Assembly (NCBI GenBank): GCA_000421085.1
Contig: ATWE01000012.1
Coordinates: 62,001-126,000, forward strand
Length of the DNA stretch: 64,000 bases
Source: Ensifer sp. USDA 6670
Lineage (GTDB): Bacteria; Pseudomonadota; Alphaproteobacteria; Rhizobiales; Rhizobiaceae
Direction of reading: 5' to 3'
This document shows, in pieces, positions 27,958 to 35,923 of this stretch; position 1 is the first letter of the stretch; each line of letters opens with the position of its first letter. The translations under genes were made by a program, and so were the position numbers. The notes under the pieces are model-generated. The model saw only the letters and a program-made list of their open reading frames with translations. It did no database searches and was not told the origin of the DNA.

Positions 27958-30399
27958 TCAATAGAGGCCTTGGGGGGCTGTCAAAAGCTGCTCGCGCAGC
28001 GCGGCAGGGAGTTCCTCCGGCCCCTCCGCTGCGAACCCGTCTATGACGGGACATTCCGTCAAGCACGGCCCGGTTCCCGGTTTGAACACCTCGACAGCCG
28101 AACCGGGATCTCCTGAAGCGGCTCGCTTTCCCGTGCGGCGGTTGACGCTCGCGAAGGTCAAGCCTTGCGGGACGGGAAAGTCCACGGCAGGTTTGCCGCG
28201 CATTGCCACTTTCATGAAGTCGATAAAGATCGGCGCCGCGAGTCCGCCGCCCGTTTCGCCATGGCCCATCGGTTTCGGTGCGTCGTATCCCATGAAGACG
28301 CCGGTCACGAGCGTCGGGGTGTATCCGACGAACCAGACATCCTTCTCGTAGTTCGTGGTCCCGGTCTTGCCGGCGACCGGTGCCCCGAGCTGCGCCACTC
28401 GGTGCGCCGTTCCACGCTCGACCACGCCGCGCAGCATCGATGTCACCTGATAGGCCGTCATCGGGTCGAGCACCTGCTTGCTTGTGTCGCGAAGCACCGG
28501 CTCTTCCTGATGCTGCCAGCTTGCGGCGTTGCATTGATCGCAGGCGCGATCGTCGTGACGGAAGATCGTACGACCGTGACGATCCTGGATGCGGTCGATC
28601 ATCGAGGCCTTTACGGCGTGTCCGCCATTGGCGAGGACCGCATAGGCCGAAACGAGCCGCGTCAGTGTCGTTTCGCCGGCTCCGAGCGACATCGGCAGGT
28701 AGGGAGAGAGCTCATCGTAGAGGCCGAAGGCGCGGCCGTATTCGGCAACGACGTCCATGCCGAGATGCCGGGCGAGGCGCACCGTCATCAGGTTGCGGCT
28801 TTTCTCAAGCCCGGTGCGCAGAGTGGAAGGACCGCCGAATTTGCCGTCATAGTTCTTCGGTTTCCATAGGCGACCTGCCCCGTCCGGCATCGAAAAGGGC
28901 GCGTCCATGACCAGCGTCGCAGGGGTGTAGCCGGTATCCAGCGCGGCGGCGTAGACGAACGGCTTGAAGGCTGAGCCGGGCTGGCGCGAAGCCTGCGTCG
29001 CACGATTGAAGCGTGACTGTGCAAAGGAGAAACCGCCAACGCTCGCTAGCACGCGCCCCGTATTCGGGTCCATCGACACGATCGCGCCCTGCACTTCCGG
29101 TATTTGTCGCAGGAGGTAACCGTCTTCCCCCTTCTCGACATAAACGACGTCCCCCGGCGAGAGAACCTTGTCGATGGAGTCGACCTGCCTGATCCTGCCT
29201 CCGGCAGAAAGCTTCAGCGCCCACCGCATGGTCCTGCTGCCGATAAAGCCCGTTTCGGGGCTGGACGGCGAGTGCTCGGGACCAGGCTTTGCATTGCGCA
29301 GTCCGATGCGTATACCCGCATCGGAACAGGAGAGCACCACGGCGAGCTGCCACTCCTTCACATCCGTCAATGTCTCTTGCTCAGCCAAGGCGGCCGCCCA
29401 GTCTTCGGAGACATCGATATGTGCGACCGGCCCCCGAAACCCCCGCGCCTGGTCGTAGTCGACGAGGCCGGCCCGAAGCGCCTTCAGCGCAGCCGCCTGA
29501 AGGGTCGGGTCAAGCGTGGTACGCACGGAAAGCCCGGCACTATAGAGAGCCGCTTCGCCATATTGCCCGGCGACTTCCCGGCGTACTTCCTCGGCAAAGT
29601 AGTTTGCCTCCGCCATTAACGGGATCTCGGCCCGAGGCTTAACGCCGAGAGGTCTCGCCATCATGCTGCTTGCCTCCGCGGCGCTGACGAAGCCGTTGCG
29701 CCGCATCTGGCCGATCACCCAGTTGCGCCGGCTGACCGCGCGTTCGGGATGCCGGTGCGGGTTGTAGTTGTTGGGTCCCTTCGGCAGGGCAGCGAGATAC
29801 GCTGCCTCGGCAACGGTCAATTCGCTGACGGACTTGTCGAAATAGGTCAGCGCACCGGCGGCAATGCCGTAGGCCCCGAGCCCCAGATAGATGTCGTTCA
29901 GATAGAGTTCGAGAATTCTGTCTTTGCTGAGCGCGTGCTCGATGCGGATGGAAAGCACCGCCTCCTTGATCTTCCGTTGAAGGGTGCGATCCGACGAAAG
30001 CAGAAAGTTCTTGGCAAGTTGCTGGGTGATTGTCGAGGCTCCGATCATCCGTTGGCCGGAGCCGAGATTCACGGCATTGGACCAGGCAGCCTTGACGATG
30101 CTCAGGACATCGATTCCGGAATGGGAATAGAAGCTCTTGTCTTCCGCCGAGAGAAAGGCTGCCTTCACGCGCTGCGGGATCGCGCCGATGGGCAGATACA
30201 GACGTTTTTCCTTGGCGTACTCGGCAATCGGCGTTCCGTCATACGCGTAAAACCGCGTCATGAGCGCCGGCTCCCATTCTGCAAGCTTGCGGTGGTCCGG
30301 CAGATCCTTCGCGATTTCCGACAGATAAACGACGCCCGTGCCGAACATAGCCAGCAACGCAGCCGAGGCGATGGCGAAGATATAACCGATGAGATTCAT
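27958..30399 (-). CDS. Class A penicillin-binding protein 1A
   Basis: An 813-residue bifunctional enzyme. A membrane anchor comes first (NLIGYIFAIASAALLAMFGT), then a glycosyltransferase domain (AEDKSFYSHSGID with catalytic Glu, GASTITQQLAKNF), an OB-like insertion, and a transpeptidase domain with SxxK in PGSAFKPF, SxN as SRN and KTG in AGKTGTTNYEKD. It polymerises and cross-links peptidoglycan. I start at the ATG at 30399; a TTG at 30426 is possible and neither has a clear ribosome-binding site. It heads a two-gene PBP operon, divergent from the ampR-like gene at 30706. Confidence 0.93.
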   Translation of the reverse strand: MNLIGYIFAIASAALLAMFGTGVVYLSEIAKDLPDHRKLAEWEPALMTRFYAYDGTPIAEYAKEKRLYLPIGAIPQRVKAAFLSAEDKSFYSHSGIDVLSIVKAAWSNAVNLGSGQRMIGASTITQQLAKNFLLSSDRTLQRKIKEAVLSIRIEHALSKDRILELYLNDIYLGLGAYGIAAGALTYFDKSVSELTVAEAAYLAALPKGPNNYNPHRHPERAVSRRNWVIGQMRRNGFVSAAEASSMMARPLGVKPRAEIPLMAEANYFAEEVRREVAGQYGEAALYSAGLSVRTTLDPTLQAAALKALRAGLVDYDQARGFRGPVAHIDVSEDWAAALAEQETLTDVKEWQLAVVLSCSDAGIRIGLRNAKPGPEHSPSSPETGFIGSRTMRWALKLSAGGRIRQVDSIDKVLSPGDVVYVEKGEDGYLLRQIPEVQGAIVSMDPNTGRVLASVGGFSFAQSRFNRATQASRQPGSAFKPFVYAAALDTGYTPATLVMDAPFSMPDGAGRLWKPKNYDGKFGGPSTLRTGLEKSRNLMTVRLARHLGMDVVAEYGRAFGLYDELSPYLPMSLGAGETTLTRLVSAYAVLANGGHAVKASMIDRIQDRHGRTIFRHDDRACDQCNAASWQHQEEPVLRDTSKQVLDPMTAYQVTSMLRGVVERGTAHRVAQLGAPVAGKTGTTNYEKDVWFVGYTPTLVTGVFMGYDAPKPMGHGETGGGLAAPIFIDFMKVAMRGKPAVDFPVPQGLTFASVNRRTGKRAASGDPGSAVEVFKPGTGPCLTECPVIDGFAAEGPEELPAALREQLLTAPQGLY

Positions 30400-30452
30400 G
30401 CCGATACCATGGTTCAGACCAGACAAAAACTTGACACAGAAGTGGGTGCCGC

Positions 30453-30473
30453 CCGTCGCGGATGCCGCGACGG
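30453..30473. repeat. Perfect 9-bp hairpin in the PBP/ampR-like intergenic region
   Basis: CCGTCGCGG and CCGCGACGG are perfect complements around a 3-nt ATG loop. It lies 54 bp upstream of the PBP1A start and so may fold in the 5' leader of that mRNA. No T-run follows, so it is not a classic terminator. Confidence 0.6.
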
Positions 30474-30487
30474 TCGTGATTGAATGC

Positions 30488-30530
30488 CTAGAGCAGGACG
30501 AGGAAAAGTGTGCGGCTTTCCGCCCGCACC
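30488..30530. repeat. RIME-like dispersed repeat fragment
   Basis: Begins CTAGAGCAGGACGAGGAAAA and continues with a short stem that pairs GGAAAAGTGTGCGG with its partner CTTTCCGCCCGCAC. The GAGC...GGAAAAGTG core is shared with the right half of the 791-897 repeat (reverse strand) and with the copy at 56242. This pattern is common between rhizobial genes. Confidence 0.6.
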
Positions 30531-30551
30531 ACCGCTAACCTATTGGAATCG

Positions 30552-30565
30552 ATCACATTCGTGAT
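30552..30565. promoter_or_regulatory. 14-bp palindrome, candidate regulator site between PBP and AmpR-like genes
   Basis: ATCAC and GTGAT flank ATTC, giving a perfect dyad. It is about 140 bp upstream of the regulator and 155 bp upstream of PBP1A. Its spacing does not match the classic LysR T-N11-A form, so the binding protein is unknown. Confidence 0.35.
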
Positions 30566-30705
30566 TTTTAGTCGACTCGACCAAAAACATCATGAGCTTG
30601 TGTTCCCTTGAACTGCGGGGAGAATGGCAGAAGCAAAAGCACTCGACAAACGAGCAATCTTGCGGGTAGGCATGAATCAAACTTGGTCTGAACGAAGCTG
30701 ATTCC

Positions 30706-31602
30706 ATGGAACTCCCAAAACTGCCCCTCAATGCATTGCGGGCCTTCGAGGCATCGGCGCGCCACTGCAGCTTTACCCGTGCCGGACTGGAGCTACGGGT
30801 TTCGCAGACTGCGATCAGCCATCAAGTGAAGTCGCTCGAGGATCTGCTTGGCGTCAAGCTGTTCCGGCGGCTGCCGAGGGGCCTCGCCCTTACCGATGAG
30901 GGCTCGGCGCTTGCGCCGGTGATGAGCGACGTGTTCAAGCGCATGTGCGCGACGCTAAGCCGATTCGAGGAAGGAAACTTCCAGGAAGTCGTGACCGTCG
31001 GCGTCGTCGGCACTTTTGCAATCGGGTGGCTGATGCAGCGGTTACCGGATTTTCATGCTGCACACCCGAACCTGGACCTGCGCATCCTGAGCAACAACAA
31101 CCGCGTCGATCTGGCCGGCGACGGCCTCGACTTTGCGATCCGGTTCGGGGACGGGTCATGGCATGGCACGGACGCAACGCACCTGTCGGCCGCACCGCTA
31201 TCGCCGGTCTGCTCGCCTCAGATTGCTGCTCGGCTGAAAGAACCGGTCGACCTCGCCGGAATCGAGTTGTTACGTTCGTACCGATCAGATGAGTGGGCGC
31301 AATGGTTCCGGGCAGCGGGCGCCCAGCCTCCCATTCTGCGCGGCATGGTTTTCGATACCTCGCTGGCGCTGGCAGAGGCTGCCGCCCGAGGCTCAGGTGC
31401 AGCCCTCCTGCCGATCACCATGTTCGAGCATTATATCGGGAGCGGGCGTCTGGTGCAGCCTTTCGACATCACCGTGGCAGCAGGTGACTACTGGCTGACA
31501 TGGCTGAAGTCACGGCAGTTCACCCGGGGCATGACCGCGTTCAAGTCGTGGCTGAAGCAACAGTTGCCCGACCATTCCGGCGCGCCACAGGCTGCAGCTT
31601 AG
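30706..31602 (+). CDS. AmpR-like LysR-family regulator
   Basis: A 298-residue LysR regulator of the AmpR/GcvA subgroup. It begins MELPKLPLNALRAFEASARH followed by CSFTRAGLELRVSQTAISHQ (winged helix). The effector domain matches AmpR closely: VGVVGTFAIGWLMQRLPDF, NNRVDLAGDGLDFAIRFGDG, SWHGTDATHL, LLRSYRSDEWAQWFRAAG, GMVFDTSLALAEAAARGSGA and VQPFDITVAAGDYWL. AmpR proteins sense muropeptides and control ampC beta-lactamase. Here no beta-lactamase is adjacent; the divergent genes encode a class A and a class B PBP. The gene is complete. Confidence 0.88.
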   Translation: MELPKLPLNALRAFEASARHCSFTRAGLELRVSQTAISHQVKSLEDLLGVKLFRRLPRGLALTDEGSALAPVMSDVFKRMCATLSRFEEGNFQEVVTVGVVGTFAIGWLMQRLPDFHAAHPNLDLRILSNNNRVDLAGDGLDFAIRFGDGSWHGTDATHLSAAPLSPVCSPQIAARLKEPVDLAGIELLRSYRSDEWAQWFRAAGAQPPILRGMVFDTSLALAEAAARGSGAALLPITMFEHYIGSGRLVQPFDITVAAGDYWLTWLKSRQFTRGMTAFKSWLKQQLPDHSGAPQAAA

Positions 31603-31666
31603 CTCCCGGGATGGGCGTGCCCGCCCCGGGGATACCTGTCTTCGGACTGGTCGCCGCGCCCTCGTG

Positions 31667-32779
31667 TCAAAGGGCGAGTTCGCTGTCCTTGATGTCGCTG
31701 ATCGGCGCGAGCATCGAAAGTTCGAATGGGCGCAACTCGCTGCGTTCGGCCATGAGATGCGGCCAATCGGGATTGACGAGCGCACCGCGTCCGAGCGCGA
31801 TCATGTCCGCTCCTGATGCCATCACCTGCTCAGCGCGCGCGAGATCGTGCAGGCTGCCATTGGCGATGAGGAAGAGACGCGGCGCATGACGGCGGGCCAG
31901 CGATACGAGAGAGACGTCGCCGCCTTCGAAGGCCGGTTGCCATGCCTCGAACTCCGTCACATGAGCGAAATCGGCCGGGCTCTCGGCCAGTGCCTCGAAC
32001 ACGCTCGCCGCGCCCTGTTCCCGCTCCGCCCATTTGTGCCGGAAGTCGTTGACCTTCCCCTGGGAGAGGCGCAGGCCGAGCGGCACGGATCGGCCGATCG
32101 CCGCGCGCACGGCCTTCAGCACTTGCAGGGACAGGCCGAAGCGAGCGACGATGTCGCCGCCCCAACGGTCCTGGCGATGGTTGGTGTAGTCGGTGAAGAA
32201 CTGATCCAGGAGATAGCCGTTGGCGCCGTGGATCTCGATGCCGTCGAAACCGGCGACCTCGATCGCCAGGCGCGCGGCACCGGCGAAGCCCTCGATCGCG
32301 ACTGCGATCTCTGCTTCGCTGATCTCGCGCGGCATCGCATAGGGGCCGTCGCCGCGGTAGCCGGTCATCTGGCTGCCTTTCGGGCGGACGGCCGAGGGAC
32401 CGACTGTACCGGAACGGTGAGGATTTCCTTGAGACAGCGCGCCGCCATGCATGAGTTGCGCGAAGATGCTGCCGCCGGCCGCATGGACGGCATCGACGAC
32501 GCGGCGCCAGGCATCCGCCTGTTGCCGGTCAGTCAGACCGGGCTGACCCGAATAGGTCTGGGCATAGGCCTTGTCGGTGTAGATGCCTTCGGTCGTCACC
32601 AGGCTGAAGCCGCCGCGTGCGAAGCGCTGGTAGTAGCGTATCATGCGTTCGCTCGGCACACCGGCGGACGAGGCGCTGATGCGTGTCATCGGCGCGACGG
32701 ACAGGCGGTTGGCGAAATCGAGACCTTTGAGGCTGGTACCGGTGAAGACCGGTGAGGGGATGATCGCCGGCGCGTTCAT
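31667..32779 (-). CDS. NADH:flavin oxidoreductase (old yellow enzyme family)
   Basis: A 370-residue FMN-dependent TIM-barrel reductase. Recognisable parts: NRLSVAPMTRISAS near the N-terminus, FAQLMHGGAL (flavin contact), GFDGIEIHGANGYLLDQFFT with the substrate-binding His/Asn region, NHRQDRWGGDIVARFGL, and GADMIALGRGALVNPDWP for phosphate binding. It likely reduces electrophilic alkenes or similar compounds. The start lies 1 bp after the stop of the first Rid-family gene, so it is the third gene of a rid-rid-OYE operon. Confidence 0.92.
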   Translation of the reverse strand: MNAPAIIPSPVFTGTSLKGLDFANRLSVAPMTRISASSAGVPSERMIRYYQRFARGGFSLVTTEGIYTDKAYAQTYSGQPGLTDRQQADAWRRVVDAVHAAGGSIFAQLMHGGALSQGNPHRSGTVGPSAVRPKGSQMTGYRGDGPYAMPREISEAEIAVAIEGFAGAARLAIEVAGFDGIEIHGANGYLLDQFFTDYTNHRQDRWGGDIVARFGLSLQVLKAVRAAIGRSVPLGLRLSQGKVNDFRHKWAEREQGAASVFEALAESPADFAHVTEFEAWQPAFEGGDVSLVSLARRHAPRLFLIANGSLHDLARAEQVMASGADMIALGRGALVNPDWPHLMAERSELRPFELSMLAPISDIKDSELAL

Positions 32780-32780
32780 G

Positions 32781-33173
32781 TCAGCGGCTCCCGTCGAGCG
32801 CGATGGCTTCGATCTCGATCAGCGCCTTTGGCGAATAGAGCGAGGAAACCTCGATCATGCTTTCGGCTGGATAGGGTGCGGAAAACCACTGGCGACGGAG
32901 CTCGACAAGCTTCCCCGAATCCGCCATGGAACGCAGGAAGATCGTGGTCTTGACGACCTTGTCGAGCCCGGAGCCGGCGGCTTTAAGCGCGCGGTCGAGA
33001 TTGCGGAAGGCCTGTTCGGCCTGGCGGTCGAAGTTGCCCTCGCCGACGATCTCGCCATTGTCGCCGATAGCCGCTTGGCCCGAAACGAAGACGAAGCCGT
33101 TGGCCTTGATCGCCTGCGACAGCAGGAACGGGGCATAGGGGTCGGGCTCGGTGACGACCTGTTCGAGGGGCAT
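32781..33173 (-). CDS. Rid-family protein, copy 1 (lacks the catalytic Arg)
   Basis: A 130-residue YjgF/YER057c/UK114-fold protein: GFVFVSGQAAIGDNGEIVGE, FDRQAEQAFRNLDRALKAAG, KTTIFLRSM, and the C-terminal IEIEAIALDG. In RidA the conserved Arg (PAR-S/T) is essential for imine hydrolysis; here the segment reads PYPAESMIEV, with Glu in that place, so it probably belongs to a Rid group without deaminase activity. It is about 88% identical by eye (15 differences in 130) to the next gene, a tandem duplicate. Start ATG at 33173, with AAAGGA upstream. Confidence 0.9.
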   Translation of the reverse strand: MPLEQVVTEPDPYAPFLLSQAIKANGFVFVSGQAAIGDNGEIVGEGNFDRQAEQAFRNLDRALKAAGSGLDKVVKTTIFLRSMADSGKLVELRRQWFSAPYPAESMIEVSSLYSPKALIEIEAIALDGSR

Positions 33174-33222
33174 GGGATGTCCTTTCAAGACCGAAGACGG
33201 AGTAGTTTCAGGCGCAGCCACG

Positions 33223-33615
33223 TCAGCGGCTCCCGTCGAGCGCGATGGCCTCGATCTCGATCAGCGCCTCTGGCGAGTAGAGTGAGGAAACCTCGATGAT
33301 GCTGTCGGCGGGATAGGGCGCGGAGAACCACCTGCGGCGCAGTTCTACGATCTTTGCGAAATTTTCCATGGAACGCAGGAAGATCGTGACCTTGACGACT
33401 TTGTCGAGCCCGGAACCGGCGGCCTTCAGGGCGCGATCGAGATTGCCGAAAGCCTGCTCGGCCTGGCGGTCGAAGTCGCCCTCGCCGACGATCTCGCCAT
33501 CGTCGCCGATCGCCGCCTGACCCGAAACGAAGACGAAGCCATTGGCCTTGATTGCCTGCGAAAGCAGGAACGGCGCATAGGGATCCGGCTTCGTGACGAC
33601 CTGTTCTAGAAACAT
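33223..33615 (-). CDS. Rid-family protein, copy 2 (lacks the catalytic Arg)
   Basis: A 130-residue protein, first gene of the rid-rid-OYE operon. It has the same fold markers as the downstream copy (GFVFVSGQAAIGDDGEIVGE, FLRSM, IEIEAIALDG). The RidA arginine position reads PYPADSIIEV, so Asp replaces Arg. Most differences between the copies cluster in one segment (SMENFAKIVELRRR versus SMADSGKLVELRRQ), suggesting divergence there after duplication. It is divergent from a LysR regulator, with the start 142 bp from that gene. Confidence 0.9.
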   Translation of the reverse strand: MFLEQVVTKPDPYAPFLLSQAIKANGFVFVSGQAAIGDDGEIVGEGDFDRQAEQAFGNLDRALKAAGSGLDKVVKVTIFLRSMENFAKIVELRRRWFSAPYPADSIIEVSSLYSPEALIEIEAIALDGSR

Positions 33616-33634
33616 GGGGTTGTCCTTTCATGCT

Positions 33635-33647
33635 TGAGTTATTCTCA
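33635..33647. promoter_or_regulatory. LysR-type operator candidate, site 1 (TGAG-N5-CTCA)
   Basis: TGAGTTATTCTCA is a perfect dyad and fits the LysR box T-N11-A. It lies 20 bp upstream of the first rid gene. An identical-form site is at 33731, and a partial one (GAGCATTTCTC) at 33710. Confidence 0.6.
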
Positions 33648-33730
33648 GCTCGGCACTGTCACCTTGCTTGTCGAGGGCAATATGTTGGTCCCTTCGTGCA
33701 TTGACAAAGGAGCATTTCTCAGTCGATAGA

Positions 33731-33743
33731 TGAGATGAACTCA
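33731..33743. promoter_or_regulatory. LysR-type operator candidate, site 2 (TGAG-N5-CTCA)
   Basis: TGAGATGAACTCA, 15 bp before the LysR start at 33758. It has the same arms and spacing as site 1. Its position suggests autoregulation of the LysR gene together with control of the divergent rid-rid-OYE operon. Confidence 0.6.
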
Positions 33744-33757
33744 TGCGTGGGGAAGCG

Positions 33758-34687
33758 ATGAGAAATCTGCCGCCACTTGGCGCATTGCGGGTCTTCGAGG
33801 CCGCTGCCCGCCGGCTGAGCTTCAAGGACGCAGCCGAGGAACTCAACGTTTCAGCAACCGCCGTCAGCCACCAGATCCGCCAGTTGGAGGAGATGCTGAA
33901 CGTCAAGCTCTTCGAGCGCGCAACGCGACAGGTGCATCTGACCGCCGCGGGAAAGACGCTGTTTCCAGTGCTGCGTGACGGCCTGGACCGCTTCGAACGG
34001 GCGATCGCAGACGTGTGCCGGCAACAGGCGGGGCAGGTGGCGCGACTCACTTCCACCGTCGCCTTCGTCGCGAAGCGCCTGGCGCCGCTCGCGGGTTCGT
34101 TTCGCGAGGCGTATCCAGATTGGACGTTGCGGCTCGACGCCTCAAACCGGGCCGTCGATCTGGAGGCAGATGCGGACGCCGCCATCCGTTTCGGCGGCGG
34201 GAACTATCCGGGGCTTGTGACCGAGCCGCTTTTTGCGGATCGCTTCGCGCCGGTCTGCGCGCCGCGCCTGGCTCTGTCCAGCGCGGCTAGTCTCCGGCAT
34301 GCGACGCTCATCCATTTCGATTGGGGTCCGGCACGCCGCGACGATCCGCGCGCGCCTGTGTGGCGGCAATGGCTGGCGCGGGCCGGCGTCGAGGACATCG
34401 ACGCGAACGCGGGTATTTCCTTCACCGACGAAATCCACGCCGTCCAGGCCGTGGTGGCCGGGCAGGGGATCGGGCTGCTGAGCCTCACGCTGGTGGCGGA
34501 AGAGCTCGCCTCCGGCATCCTCGTCCAACCATTCGAGCTGTCGCTCGAAGGCGACCGCTATGATCTCGTCTACAGCCCGCGCATGGCCGACCGGCCTGCG
34601 ACGCGCGTGCTGCGGGACTGGGTGATGGCGCAATTCGGCGACGCGGCCTATCAACCACCTGCGCAGCATCCCGCGGTGAGCTCGTAG
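33758..34687 (+). CDS. LysR-type transcriptional regulator (GcvA-like)
   Basis: A 309-residue regulator. The start chosen (MRNLPPLGALRVFEAAARR) has GGGGAAG just upstream; an ATG five codons earlier is also open. The winged helix is LSFKDAAEELNVSATAVSHQ with recognition helix IRQLEEMLNVKLFERATRQV; the effector domain follows (DADAAIRFGGGNYPGL, FTDEIHAVQAVVAGQGIGLL). It is divergent from rid-rid-OYE, with two TGAG-N5-CTCA sites between, so it most likely controls that operon. The effector is unknown. Confidence 0.92.
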   Translation: MRNLPPLGALRVFEAAARRLSFKDAAEELNVSATAVSHQIRQLEEMLNVKLFERATRQVHLTAAGKTLFPVLRDGLDRFERAIADVCRQQAGQVARLTSTVAFVAKRLAPLAGSFREAYPDWTLRLDASNRAVDLEADADAAIRFGGGNYPGLVTEPLFADRFAPVCAPRLALSSAASLRHATLIHFDWGPARRDDPRAPVWRQWLARAGVEDIDANAGISFTDEIHAVQAVVAGQGIGLLSLTLVAEELASGILVQPFELSLEGDRYDLVYSPRMADRPATRVLRDWVMAQFGDAAYQPPAQHPAVSS

Positions 34688-34898
34688 AAGATCCGCGCGT
34701 TGCCCCGTCGCGGTCCGATCCGGCGGCTCGTGTCGCGCCCAAACGGCGGGAATGCCGCCGCCATCGTAATTTTCACAGAGTTGGGAGGCAGGAAAGGCGA
34801 CGCTCGCTCATGCTGTTGCAATTTTAAAGACATAAGGTTGTATGCACCGGGAGACAGACGTTACTCATCGCTGACCAACGCACTGAAAAGAGCCGATC

Positions 34899-35888
34899 AT
34901 GCAGCCCCTGGAGTTCGATGCCATCCCACTTATATTCGAGGCTGCCATCGCCAGATCGCGCAACGATCTCTTTCTGGCCTGCTCCAATCGGGACGAACGT
35001 TTTGACGGCTTTGCTCGCCTTTGCCTGTTTCGGGCAGAGAATGATCCGTCTTGGACCTATTTCGATCTGCCGGTCACGATTGCGGGCGCAACCTTGTTCG
35101 TGCCGCAACCGGATCCGGGCGCTGCCGAGGCGACCGCCTATGTCTTTCTGGGAGAGGACGGCGATGTTTGCTATTTGCCGGTTGGGCGGAAGCCGGAGAC
35201 AGAGCGAATTGTCGGCTCCGGCCTCTGGAGCGATGATTCCATAGGATGGGGCAACGTCACAGCCATCACGCAAATCGGCAATCGACTTTATGCCTGCGGC
35301 GATGGAGGCCAAGTCTACCGGCGGCTTGAGAAGGATATATGGGAGCGCATCGGTGACAGGCTGCTGCAAGGCAAGGATGACCACCATAAACTCAGCCTCA
35401 AGGCGATTGCCGGTCCGAACGAAGAGGAGATCTATGTCGGCGGCTGGCGTGCGAACGTGGACGACGGCGTTCTATTCTACCGAGACAGCCATGGATGGGA
35501 GACGGCCGCACACAATATTCCTGCCATCAGCAGCATTCACGTCGAGCACGAAGGCTCGTTGTGGGCATGCGGCCGGCGCGGCACCCTACTGCATGGCAAT
35601 CACATCGACGGATTCAGAAATCTCCTGGAGCCCGAGCGCTCCCGCCACTATCTGAGCGTCACCATGTATGACGATCAGCTTTTCCTGGCGACAAATGTCG
35701 GGCTTTACACCTATGCCGATGGCTCGGTCAGCCCCGTCAGAACAGGATTGGTTCCGGAATACCGGGATGGCCACATCTTGCAAGTCGTCGATGGCGTGCT
35801 CTGGGCCATTGGCTACGAAGACATCGCGCGTTTCGACGGCAAAGTTTGGGAGCGCATCCCGTTTCCCGGAAATCTCCCGATCGGATGA
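34899..35888 (+). CDS. Uncharacterised protein, probable beta-propeller
   Basis: A 329-residue protein I do not recognise. It has no signal peptide or membrane segment. Short repeated motifs suggest propeller blades: GWGNVTAITQIGNRLYACGD, GQVYRRLEKDIWERI, AIAGPNEEEIYVGGWRANV, IHVEHEGSLWACGRRGTLLH, MYDDQLFLATNVGLYTYADG and ILQVVDGVLWAIGYEDIARF; the pattern of aromatic-Gly strands and W-x-R/I turns recurs every 45-55 residues. It is convergent with the M48 protease gene (36 bp apart), and both belong to a three-gene segment unlike its surroundings. It may be an interaction scaffold. Function unknown. Confidence 0.7.
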   Translation: MQPLEFDAIPLIFEAAIARSRNDLFLACSNRDERFDGFARLCLFRAENDPSWTYFDLPVTIAGATLFVPQPDPGAAEATAYVFLGEDGDVCYLPVGRKPETERIVGSGLWSDDSIGWGNVTAITQIGNRLYACGDGGQVYRRLEKDIWERIGDRLLQGKDDHHKLSLKAIAGPNEEEIYVGGWRANVDDGVLFYRDSHGWETAAHNIPAISSIHVEHEGSLWACGRRGTLLHGNHIDGFRNLLEPERSRHYLSVTMYDDQLFLATNVGLYTYADGSVSPVRTGLVPEYRDGHILQVVDGVLWAIGYEDIARFDGKVWERIPFPGNLPIG

Positions 35889-35923
35889 ATGCTTAGCACT
35901 GTATCGAAACGGCATGCTGCTTT

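Larger units (their letters stand above)
30400..30705. other. Divergent intergenic region between the PBP operon and the AmpR-like gene
   Basis: This 306-bp gap has no convincing gene. It contains, in order, a GC-rich 9-bp hairpin (30453-30473), a RIME-like repeat (30488-30530), a 14-bp palindrome (30552-30565) and an AT-richer stretch before the regulator. Both promoters should lie here. Confidence 0.8.
32780..33628. repeat. Tandem duplication unit of 442 bp carrying the two rid genes
   Basis: Starts and stops of the two genes are both offset by exactly 442 bp. Near-identical sequence extends past the stop codon on one side (gtcagcggctcccgtcgagc at both ends) and through the ribosome-binding site on the other (tgtcctttca). 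This is direct tandem duplication of one gene with its leader. Confidence 0.85.

Noticed and set aside
30427-30705. AmpR-type LysR box (T-N11-A with dyad) in the PBP/regulator gap
   Set aside because: I found a 14-bp palindrome but not a dyad with the LysR spacing; listed only as an unassigned palindrome.
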